NCBI GenBank assembly: GCA_900642245.1
Contig: CAAAJI010000003.1
Coordinates: 305,105 to 369,104, forward strand
Source of the DNA: Fragilaria radians
Lineage: Eukaryota > Bacillariophyta > Fragilariophyceae > Fragilariales > Fragilariaceae
Direction: 5' to 3'
DNA: 64,000 nucleotides
Part shown: one piece after another, positions 1 through 9,670 of the stretch
How positions within the stretch are numbered: the first letter of the stretch is position 1
How the letters are laid out: each line of letters starts with the position of its first letter
Notes under the pieces: generated by a model
What the model saw: only the letters and a program-made list of their open reading frames with translations
The model's database searches: none
Told to the model about the DNA's origin: nothing
Program-made: the position numbers and the translations under genes

Positions 1-615
1 ATGACCGCGTCAACACAGTTATATGTTCAGTTACAACAGATTTATCATTATCAGGCCCAAAAAGACATTTCAGAGCTAAAATCCTACCTATTGATCGAAG
101 ATGTATCCGACGAAGAAGTATCCTCTTTTTGTGCCAACGTGTTTCAATTAGATGTTGTTCTTTTTCGTTCATACGAGCCAAATGAGGACGAAAAGATACC
201 AAAAGACCCAATGTTTGATGACTCTTTGGAACTTTATGACGATGCACCTGAACACACTCCTTTATTCTGGTACAACGGATGGAAAGCTTGTGGTCAATTC
301 TATCGAATCTTCGGTCGGTATCCAGGAGTATTGGACAATGATGAGTGGGAATCCGACATTCCGGCTCTTCACGACCTACTGCCTCCAATGGATGGTTCCC
401 ATGACAAAAGTGGAGGTGTTACAATGACTCATCGTCAGGCAATGGCAACCGAACTTACTCGCTACGCGAATGCTGAATTACACGTCATTGCTAGTGTCGT
501 GGGTGGAGTCGCGTCTCAAGAAGCTGTTAAGCTCATCACGGGTCAATACAAACCTATGAACAATACATATGTCTACAATGGCATCGTATCTGTTGGAGCG
601 GTGTATGAGATTTAA
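1..615 (+). CDS. NEDD8-activating enzyme E1 regulatory subunit (NAE1/AXR1/APPBP1), C-terminal part
   Basis: The visible 204 residues match the C-terminal third of the regulatory subunit of the NEDD8 E1, which with UBA3 adenylates NEDD8 and passes it to UBC12 for cullin activation. Seen: an opening MTxSTQxYVQLQxIY segment typical of the middle of the protein, and a C-terminal block with ELHVIASVVGGVASQEAVK, then a Thr-Gly-Gln-Tyr stretch and NNTYVYNG, the usual end of the second ThiF-like half. The Met at base 1 lies inside the family alignment, so this is an internal residue and the gene begins upstream of the window. The reading frame is open to TAA at 613-615 with no intron. UBC12, the next enzyme of the same pathway, lies 4 kb downstream on the same strand. 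Identification is from the family pattern only. Confidence 0.9.
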   Translation: MTASTQLYVQLQQIYHYQAQKDISELKSYLLIEDVSDEEVSSFCANVFQLDVVLFRSYEPNEDEKIPKDPMFDDSLELYDDAPEHTPLFWYNGWKACGQFYRIFGRYPGVLDNDEWESDIPALHDLLPPMDGSHDKSGGVTMTHRQAMATELTRYANAELHVIASVVGGVASQEAVKLITGQYKPMNNTYVYNGIVSVGAVYEI

Positions 616-868
616 TTCTCACTTCAATTTCAAGATTCAAAAGCAGATATGATCCGAACGAGGCATACGCGATAGATGTATCCATTTCTTTCCGTCGCAC
701 GTAGGATATTCAGGAATAGCCACAGTTTAATTTATTAAGCACAGATTTGGACATCATTTAATTAGCTTATCATCTGAGTATAGTGTCCAATAATCTATGT
801 GCCTAACTTCAAAAACGGGATTATTGACACCTTGTGACGACGGAAGTTTATCATTGTGCTATCTTAAG

Positions 869-3051
869 TTACCTGTCGATTGGAGAGCATGATTTGATGA
901 GCCACTTCCAAGCGGCGCTGCCTTCATCCAAAAGCGGTCCCACCTGCTCTAGGATTTGTTGATGGTATGCATCCAACCAATCCAATTCCTCTTTTGTCAT
1001 TAATTCCGTATCAATTAGGTTCTTCTGAATTGGAATAAGAGTCAGCTTTTGGAATTTTAGAAACTTTTTCTCCTTGTTGGTTTCAATCGTCCCTGAGTGC
1101 AGGGGATTGACAAAAGCAATCTCTAACAAGTTTTCGATCCGAATTCCAAAATTCCCGTCTTCATAGTACCCTGGTTCATTACTTACTACCATTCCATTCT
1201 TCAGACCCTCCGTATTTCCCCAACGAGGAGAAATGGAGTGCGGGCCTTCATGTACATTCAATGCAGCTCCGACGCCATGTCCAGTCCCATGGCCATAATC
1301 TTTGCCGTATTCCCACAATGACTTTCGGGCCATGACATCCAACACAAATCCCGGTGTCAATTCCGGAAAGATCATAGTGTCCACACCAATGTTTCCTTTC
1401 AGTACACGCGTGTAGTAGTTCTTGAACTCTGCAGACGGTGTTCCAAAGTGCCATGTTCGTGTAACGTCTGTTGTTCCATAGAGGTATTGCCCACCAGAGT
1501 CAATTAGAATGGGCTGTGTCTTGTCAAGGTATTTGAGAAGCTCACTGTCAGCTTTTGCGCGATAATGAATGATCGCTCCATTACTACCAACTCCTGCAAT
1601 TGTAGGGAAAGAAACTTCTAGAAATCCAGGTTGCTTTGCTCGACAAGAGGTGAGAACAATGTCGATTTCAACTTCGGACACGGAGCGCTCCTCCAGCGTT
1701 TTTTCTAACCAAGCCATGAACTCAGCCATAGCAGCGCCGTCCACACGATGAGCCCTACGCATTCCCTCCATTTCAGCTTCATTTTTGCATGCCTTTGTCT
1801 GAGAAATAATAGTCGCTTGATCCAATAACTGCTTCTTTGGTACCACTGATGCTAATGCCAAATTGGCACGTGAAGTGTCCATCCATACTTTGTTCGATTC
1901 ACTTTCTTGAACATGAGCTAAAAGATCGGTAACAATAGCATCATACGGTCTAATAATGACATTAGAAAGATGCAGCTTGACGTCCTCTGATCCAATTTTC
2001 CGAGCATCGCAGTAAAGAGTTACGCGATCATTTGCAACTGTGACATATGCAAGTCCCACGGGACATGTCGCAACATCACCCATCGCACGCAAATTTAGCA
2101 GATATGCAACATCATCCAGGGTGCTAAAAATAGCAAGCGTAGCTTTGTGTTCATTAAGTTGAGATTGCACAAGCTTTACCTTTTCATAATGAGATTGTCC
2201 GGCAAATTCTATAGGGTGAATACGAAATGGACTGGATGGAATAGGAGGACGTTCATGGGACCAAATACTATCGATCAAATTCTCTGGAATCGAAGTAACT
2301 AGCTCCGCGATAGTGTGATCCTTATTTTCGGCCTCTAAAGCCTTCGTAAGATCATTTGCAAAGGACGCAGGATGTACGAATGGATCTATTCCGATTCTAA
2401 ACGGTGATTTATGTTCTTGATAATACTTGTTAGCTTCTTTAGCCAACCAGGAAACTACAGTCGGTACGTTGGGTGTGCCCTGCTTCATCAATGTCCAGTG
2501 ATTGTGGTCAAGAGCAAGATTTGCTTCATTGAAATACCTGAAAGATGATATGTCAAAAGATTTAATGACTCTGTAAAGACCTGAAGACATATCGTGATAT
2601 ATTCATTTATTTCTTACCTTGTGTCAGTCCATAGTAAGGCAGAAGAGTTAGTGACAACAGCTGTACCAGCCGACCCATGAAAGTTGGAAATGAATGCTCT
2701 TCTCATGTAGGCATTCGGGGTGTATTCCGATAAGTGAGGATCGTCTGATGGGACTATGTAAACTTGTATCTTATGATTATCCAAAGAGATTCGTAGAGCA
2801 TTCAATTTTTCATCTTGTGGTGGAGAAGAATCCATATTTGTTGTCCCCTCGAATGACGGAGACATGGTACTGCTGCCGCCTGCACGACAGATCTGGCTCA
2901 GGCAACGATAGTTCACGGCACGTCGAGAAGGTGATAATAAAAGAGTCCGGAATGGAACCGAAAAACAAACTGCTGATTTATGGTATGTTATGAAGAGCAA
3001 CGCCGCTGTCGTGAATGTTCGTGAACGATAGTTACGATTCAACCACAACAT
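869..3051 (-). CDS. Xaa-Pro aminopeptidase (M24B), possibly plastid-targeted
   Basis: Two exons, 3051-2618 and 2537-869, are joined across an 80-bp GT-AG intron; the split Arg codon restores the family motif WTDxRYF. The 700-residue product has the creatinase N-domain followed by the pita-bread M24 domain. Metalloaminopeptidases of this family remove N-terminal residues preceding proline using two Mn ions. All five metal ligands are present: Asp491, Asp502, His565, Glu599 and Glu613, with the same spacing (11, 63, 34, 14) as human XPNPEP1. The first in-frame ATG is at 3051. The N-terminus has a hydrophobic stretch ending SAVC-FSVPF followed by Arg/Ser-rich sequence, resembling a signal peptide plus plastid transit peptide with Phe at +1; targeting is inference. 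A cytosolic form starting at a later Met (ca. residue 63) is possible. Confidence 0.93.
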
Positions 3052-4653
3052 TTTCTCCAAATAGTTGTAGGGAAACTAGAGCGAAAAAAATAGACAACAG
3101 TGTAAATTTTGACAGTATTAATGTTTTGGACTGACTTGGTAGTATTCTTAGAGAATCGTCACGATGACATCGTCAAAGGAAGAACATTGAAGATACTGGG
3201 TAGTACCATACTGGATATAATGAGGGAATTTTTTTGGTGAGTCAACCAGTATAATACGAAGCTAACAATCCCGAACAGCGGATAAGCAACCGCCCAGTTT
3301 CTGTTTCTGAAACAAAAGAATACATGCACTTATTTCAGTACTTAATCGGAAAGAACAGACTTCATATCTTCAGGCAACAAAAGAATGATGTGTACTTGGC
3401 AATACTCTAACCTTTGCTGCTTCTTCTATCTAACTTTTGGGATCAAATTGGACAAAGCCTTTTGGTATCTGGCATTCACCATGATAATCATAGAATTTTT
3501 CACATCCTGATATAATGGAGCATGTACCATGATAGGCATTGGTATGCTTCTTCCCTTCCACAAATATGAATAGGAAGTCCTGTGTATCAAACCTGCCTTG
3601 GCTGTCTCTGATCAAATTTCTCCTGGGATTGTCAATGTTTTGGGGCTTTTCTTGTCACTATTGATAGTGGCATTAAAGCATTAAATCGTATCCTTATCCT
3701 GAGAAAAACTGTGATCATGGCAGTGATTGTTTTTGTGAATCCAAGACTTTGCAAATACGTATTTCAAATGTGGCACATCATTGTTTGCTGCCGTCAAGCG
3801 CTCAACAAATGCACCACGTTTCTCAATTCTCTCTGTCTTCAATAATTGTTCATTGTCCGTTTCATCTTCCCCTGTTGTTTTTTGAACTCTCTAAAGAAGC
3901 AAAGGAAAAAGTATTGCACTGATTTCACTACTTGCTAGCTTTCCTTGTCAACAGTAAAGCTGCATCCATACAGAAATTTGATTAAATCTTTAGGAAAATC
4001 ATACTTCTTGTAGGAAGGGCACCTACGTGTCAATTCTTTTTCCCGTTTTTCCTTTTTGCAATAACGGTCAGTTGAAGCTGCATTTGACCAGCACTGCGGT
4101 GCACCAAAATGAATTGAATAATTAGTATGTACCGTATGCTATTTGGACTAACAGTTTTCTATAGTCATACATTAAATACCAGTTTGAGTAAACTGAGAAA
4201 CAAGAATAGTTGAATGTTGTCAAAACTCTCAAGATTATTGACATATCTTCCTTGGGTACTTCCTAATTACTCCTCCTAATCGCATATGGCTCATAATTCA
4301 TTTTAGTTCTAAAGGTGTATCATTGCATTATTGCAACATTGATGGCAGATACTTCCTGATTAGTAATGACCAACAATGGGTAACAAGCAATTTAAAGAAG
4401 AAAATTCTAATGAATGTGTAATCCTAATTGAGGACAGTCGGAAAATTGTCAAGAAACTAGAAATGGGCTAAAGGAATGCACTCATTGGAATATTAAATAT
4501 TGAATGTAGTAGTTGCTCTGATAGTTTCTTGGTACTTTCTTTGCTATTCTTTACGGAGAATGACATACCGCGTACTAGAATAGTCTACTACTAACTGAAT
4601 TCTGACTTCCCAAAGGTTTATCCTTTTCGATCTGGAGGAGAATCGTGGTTGGT
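3052..4653. other. Intergenic, no supported gene
   Basis: A 1.6-kb AT-rich stretch between the divergent aminopeptidase and UBC12 genes; it must hold both promoters. An open stretch at 3430-3615 (-) of about 60 codons reads like protein but matches nothing I recognise and has no clear start; it may be a worn transposon piece. Confidence 0.5.
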
Positions 4654-5479
4654 ATGCTAGCCTTGAAGAAGAAAAAGCAAGAAGCAGCGGCAGCAGCAGC
4701 TGCTGCTGCTGCCGCTGATACTTCCACAACTACAGATTCAGAGAAGCAACAGCAACCGAGTGTAGGGAAAGTTTCACTTTTAGGGATTGGCGGGAAGAAG
4801 ACTACCAAAAAAGAAGATGACACAATGAGCGGAGTTAAAAAACGAACTCCTGGTGAAATTCGAATCCAAAAAGGTAAGATATTCTTTGGCATGTTCTCTT
4901 CCCAACCTTGAAAGCATTTATGAATGATTTACTGAGAACACATTGTTCTAACGGTTTGAGGCGTGTTGATGATATACTATGAATTTCAATCCTTCTTTCT
5001 ATTTTAACTCATCATCTCCCATGCCATAACATTTGACAGATATTGCTGAACTCGATGGTGGACGTGTTGCTAATATTCACTTTCCTGATCCAAACGACTT
5101 GAGTAACTTTAAAGTTTCCATAACTCCGGATACAGGTTTTTGGGCATCTGCCACTTACGAATTTCTATTTGAAATTCCTGATCACTATCCCCATACACCT
5201 CCAAAGGTAGAATGTCGAACAAAAATATATCACCCGAACATCAATCTTGATGGTAAGGTTTGTCTCAACATTTTGAGAGAAGATTGGAAACCAGTATTGG
5301 ATATAAACTCCATTATTTATGGTCTTATTTACCTCTTTTACGAGCCCAATCCCGATGATCCTCTCAATCATGAAGCGGCAGAACTTTTCCGAAAGGATGT
5401 CAAACAATTTGAACGCCTCGTCACTAGAACATTGCGGGGTGGAATATTGGACGGAGTTCACTTTGACCGACTAGTTTAG
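4654..5479 (+). CDS. UBC12: NEDD8-conjugating enzyme E2 UBC12 (UBE2M-like)
   Basis: Exons 4654-4873 and 5040-5479 (intron of 166 bp, GTAAGA...TTTGACAG) encode 219 residues. The join gives RIQKDIAELDGG, matching RIQKDI in animal UBE2M. The UBC fold is complete: HPNI motif, catalytic Cys148 in GKVCLNILREDWKP, INSIIYGL, and the C-terminal helix. The E2 takes NEDD8 from the E1 and loads it on cullins. The N-terminal extension starts MLALKKKKQE, equivalent to the UBE2M tail that docks on the E1, but here it carries 11 consecutive Ala (mixed GCA/GCT codons) and a Ser/Thr/Gln-rich linker. The start is the ATG at 4654; a GTG 9 bases upstream is not needed. REDWKP after the Cys separates UBC12 from ordinary ubiquitin E2s, so confidence is high. 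Confidence 0.96.
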
Positions 5480-5719
5480 AATTTACAAGTGTCATTCTTC
5501 GTGTAAAACTTAAAAAAATATATAACAAGTTACGTTGAATGCTAAGCTTTTTCAACTTGCTCATCATTTCTTATTATTTTAACTATATTAAAAGTTAATA
5601 CTTCATTTATGGTCAGACGAAAAGATGGTTTCCCATCATTTCCAAAATCTTTTCCAGATTCTCGTCATTCTTTGCCGTAATTCAATAAACCAGTATTGAG
5701 ATGCCATTAAAAGACTGCA

Positions 5720-7252
5720 TTATATTTGCACCGGAGATTCTGTACTCATAGGGGAGGTCAAGCCAAGTAGATGTGCAAGACCTGTTCCCAATGCATATGC
5801 TGTAATAACTGATACCATCAGAACCACTAATGTTTCTATTCCAAATAGAATCCAATTCGAATCCATGTACTTGCTGTAAGGGGTATTGGTAAGATGCAAT
5901 CAAACACCTGACAAAGATCTTTTTACTTTCAACATGACATACCTTTTCCAGACACCTAACATCCACATGATTGTACCGAGTACTGTGAGGGATGCGCTTC
6001 GTGCAGTCGTTGTCGGAGTCATAGGGATCCAAATTATAAAAGTACAATACACCAAAGCTGGTAGAGTACCAAAAATAGAAAATGCTAACCCCATCACCAA
6101 AGCATCCATGCGACTCTCGGCGGATGAAAATTCGGAAGACGTTGCCTCGTCAATTTGGTTGAAGGTTTCACTTCTACCAGGTTCAACATTATTTAGACTT
6201 GATGACAGTGAAACTGATGGATCCACCCATTCTCCGACAAGTGCTCCAACAAAAAGATCTGGATATCCCTCCAGTGTATCAGCTATGGAGACAGCATCTA
6301 TCCTGAGCATTCCCCTTGCTAATAATCCATCTACTAGCTTTGCCTTAGCTATGGAACGATGTCGCAAGAAAAGTTCCTTTTCTTCATTCCGATCTCGGTC
6401 AGCCAGAGTGGAGATGACATGGGTATTCCATACATGACCGAGGGCCAAGCATATTGCATCTGCAGTGCATGCTGTGAAGGTGATAGCCACCATCCAGAGA
6501 CTTTTTGTGCTATGGCCAAAAAATTCAGAATCGCTCGTCGTCGTTAATGCCACCAACGCGGCGGACAAGCCTGCACCAGTAACCATCCCATCAATAGCCG
6601 CGTCACAAAATGAACGCTGTAGATGATCGGATCTCCAGGTCGTTTTTAAACAGTCAAATAGTGGCGTCCAGAGACAACAACAACAGCAATAGTAGCAAAC
6701 GCAATCATCACAACAAGTGTCCATTTGTCCATTACTCGTGTTGCCACCGCTGTATGATGCACCAGAATGAAGGAAATGATTCATCCAGGTGCTATGATCG
6801 ACAATATCTTCCTCTCGCATCGCCATAGATTCTAATAGAGCATTGTATTCCCCGTATTGAAAATTGCTTGTTGAGTCATAATACCGTTCATCAGAGCGTT
6901 CCGGCAGTAATGACGCTTGTTCCTGTCGATAGTATGCATTTGAGAATATAATCTGACCTCTTCCAACTTGAAGATCTGGAGATAAACTTTGATGTGCACC
7001 AATATCAGGAAGAACATGGGTCGTTTTGTTGCTGCTGTCAATCGCATTGTTTTCTGCTCCAACTGCCGCACTTGATGTTGACATGACAGACTCCTGAGGA
7101 TCTTGGAAAGATTCCGTGTAAATATTTTGTATATCAATCATGTATTGCATAGTCTGCTCTAAATTGACAGCATTGTCCTCAGTTTCAGATGCTCTGCGAC
7201 GACTTTGTAAGGAGGAAGGAGATCGAGTCCTTTCTCGAGATAACGATTCCAT
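5720..7252 (-). CDS. VIT/CCC1-like metal transporter with Cys-rich cytosolic segment
   Basis: Exons 7252-5943 and 5873-5720 (69-bp intron, GTATGT...TTACAG) give 487 residues. The C-terminal half resembles the vacuolar iron transporter/CCC1 family: DAAIDGMVTGAGLSAALVAL as the first membrane segment, a Trp-rich second segment ending LALGHVWNTH, a charged stretch with ADRDRNEEKEL (where the family has its metal-binding helices), then three more hydrophobic segments. The second exon supplies the last one (GIETLVVLMVSVITAYALG). These proteins move Fe2+/Mn2+ into vacuoles in exchange for protons. The N-terminal ~215 residues are Ser/Arg/Gln-rich and probably disordered, ending in a cluster of 9 Cys in 14 residues (180-193). 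The protein is divergent, so family membership is likely and the substrate unproven. The start is the first ATG in the frame. Confidence 0.72.
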
Positions 7253-8539
7253 ATCTGGACAAAAATTTCGTCGATAAAAGGTTTGATGCGAAATCTCCTT
7301 TTGAAGCAAATCTAAAAATTTGATAAAGACTTGAATTGATCAAAGCACTGATTGAGTGTGAAAGTGCAGATTAAACGAAATCCATTCTCATAAATGGCTG
7401 TCTGTACCAATAGAATCTTTTGTCGTCTGACCTCGTTTGCAAAATCAAACTTTGTCATCATTTTCCGATTCATGCGAATACTGTTATACACGTATACACG
7501 TACCTATGTAAAACATTGGTGTCAACAAAAATTAGAGAATCAATCGTAACCAGTATCAATGGATTTTTCTCTTTTTGACAAACCGTAGCATGTGAGATTA
7601 ACCCAAGACAAGGCTTGATGCAATAAGTGCCGTTGCCTTTATTTCATTAGGTCAAAGTCTCAGACAAAATCAGACAACTTATATGAAATCTCTCCAAACA
7701 CTTGTCTTATATGCTTTTTGAAAGAATTGTTAAAGTCACACGAAGCAATAAGCTAAATTTCGAAATGGTAGCAGGTTAGTTTTTTACTTTTCTTCACCAT
7801 AGCTAATCTAATTTGAGAAAGAAAGAAAACACTGTATACAGTCAGACAGGACATTTGGAAAAAACCTTCATCAACTTTCACTATTGATGCAGTAGAAGCC
7901 AGTTGTAATTTTGCATCAGAGCAGCCTTAGAGAAATATATCTGCCATTTTTTGGCCCATAACGTTGGTTGCTTCAGAGGCTTTACGGAGTTCAAACATTT
8001 CTCATGAATACTCATCAAAATGTGTTCTCTATTGCTACAACTACTTCATGTAAAACACTTTTCTTGGCATCTTGCAATTGCCATTCCAAAATGTAGTCTC
8101 GTAAATGCAACAGCAGAAAAGCCCAAACGCCAACTTAAAGCAGCATAAAGCACTTGCTATAAATAAGGGACTGCATAATTGAATAAAAATAATAGTTCAA
8201 ATTGTTCAAAGAATTCATCATTGCTGTAGGCCATCCCAGAGTGACATCGAAAAGGACTTGGAATGAAGCCTGATATACTTTTGCTAAGAAGGTGCATAAA
8301 GGACTCAACATAGCCTTGTAAGAGCATCAAGGTTAAGCTGGTTGTTGATAACGTCAGGTAGTTTGCTGTTCCTAATTTGTGTTGACAACAGGGCTAAATT
8401 CATAAATTGCAATCTCTTTTTCTCCTCGTAAGTGTTTCCTAAAAAGAGGTGTAACTCGAACGGAACAAAAATATGACAGTGCAATTATTCATAAATAATC
8501 CAAGACAGATTTGATTTTGAGAAAATCCATCGCTTTTCG
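7253..8539. other. Intergenic, no supported gene
   Basis: A 1.3-kb AT-rich spacer between two divergent genes. I see no open frame with protein-like composition and no repeat. Confidence 0.5.
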
Positions 8540-9670
8540 ATGCACATCATGTCAAAACTTCTTATTGTCTTGGGACCTAATGCATCGCTTAGCTTTATCA
8601 CATTAAGGTATCATTGGTCGTCGTCCAGATCTGTCTGGTCGAGAAGTTTCTCAGTTGCAGAAAAGATCATCGGAATGGAAGGGGGCGTAGCAGATGGTGA
8701 TGACGATTCGGAAACCTTAGTTTCTCCTGGGCAGATCTCTTATCCGAAAGCCCTCTCTCCTTCTTCCATAATGGAATTCCAGAAATGTCCACAATCATTC
8801 TTATTTCAGTATCTCCTAGGAATGAAACAACCAACCAATCCAACTCTAGTTAAGGGTACCATGTGTCATTCAGCCCTTGAACAAATTTTTGATTTAGAAC
8901 CAAAGGACAGAACATTGCTCAATTTAGAGAATCTTTTCCGTAAGGAGTGGAGTAAACAAAAGGTTGAAACTGAAGAATATCAAAACTTATTTTGGAGCGA
9001 AGAGCTTAAAGAATGGGATATCAGTGCAGAGAGAACTTGGGGATTGTCAGGGTTGAATCTATTGGGAAACTATTATGCACTTGAGGATCCACGGAAAATT
9101 ACTCAACCCAACCCCTTTCGACGGGAATCTTGGGTACGCATTCAGCTTCCCGCAAGGTATTCCTCGGTTTCCGAGTCGCGTCCGACTACCTTTGTTGTAC
9201 GAGGGATTATTGATCGAATCGACATGATTCGTCACCCAGTCGACAAACAAGTTTGCTTACGTTTAGTAGATTATAAATCGGGAAAGACGCCTGATCTCAA
9301 ATACTCAGCCAAAATGAATGCAAAGATTGCTGAGGAATCCTTTTTCCAGCTTAAAATGTACGCCTTAATGTGGCGTGAAACCAAGAATCCATCGGCAAAT
9401 ATGGATATCCGTAGTTTGCGTTTACTCCATCTTACCTCCCAAGATGGATCAGCCAAATTTCTAGATTATGATTTGGGATCTTCTACGGAGCGCACACAAA
9501 TCCTGGATGATGTGCGAGAAAATATCATCCACACCTGGGAACAAATTTGTGACTTGGTAGACACTCAAGACCCGTTGCAATTTCATGGGTGCAACCGATC
9601 ATTTTGTTGGTGTCACACATGTCGACCTCGTTTCATACCAGGATCCGTGTGGTCGCCAACGGAGAATTAA
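8540..9670 (+). CDS. RecB-family PD-(D/E)XK exonuclease (COG2887-type) with Cas4/RecB-like cysteines
   Basis: Single exon, 376 residues. After an N-terminal extension of ~65 residues rich in Ser, Arg and hydrophobics (possibly an organelle signal), the protein follows the compact RecB-family exonuclease found in actinobacteria and some algae: LSPSSIMEFQKCPQSFLFQY, GTMCHSALEQIFDL, YALEDPRK, then the nuclease core. Catalytic motifs are all visible: His110, Asp225 in GIIDRID, Asp244-Tyr-Lys246 and the QxxxY motif (Gln270, Tyr274). Four Cys are placed as in Fe-S nucleases of the Cas4/AddB/EXO5 kind: Cys83 near the N-terminus and Cys351, Cys356, Cys358 and/or Cys361 near the C-terminus. The likely role is DNA end processing, perhaps in plastid or mitochondrion; that is inference. 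ATG at 8540 is in frame with a second at 8549. Confidence 0.85.
   Translation: MHIMSKLLIVLGPNASLSFITLRYHWSSSRSVWSRSFSVAEKIIGMEGGVADGDDDSETLVSPGQISYPKALSPSSIMEFQKCPQSFLFQYLLGMKQPTNPTLVKGTMCHSALEQIFDLEPKDRTLLNLENLFRKEWSKQKVETEEYQNLFWSEELKEWDISAERTWGLSGLNLLGNYYALEDPRKITQPNPFRRESWVRIQLPARYSSVSESRPTTFVVRGIIDRIDMIRHPVDKQVCLRLVDYKSGKTPDLKYSAKMNAKIAEESFFQLKMYALMWRETKNPSANMDIRSLRLLHLTSQDGSAKFLDYDLGSSTERTQILDDVRENIIHTWEQICDLVDTQDPLQFHGCNRSFCWCHTCRPRFIPGSVWSPTEN

Noticed and set aside
4575..4892. 105-codon minus-strand frame with an Ala run
   Set aside because: Antisense shadow of the UBC12 first exon; the GCN repeat is open in both directions.
5886..6547. 183-codon and 62-codon plus-strand frames
   Set aside because: Antisense shadows of the VIT-like gene, which has family motifs and a spliced C-terminus.
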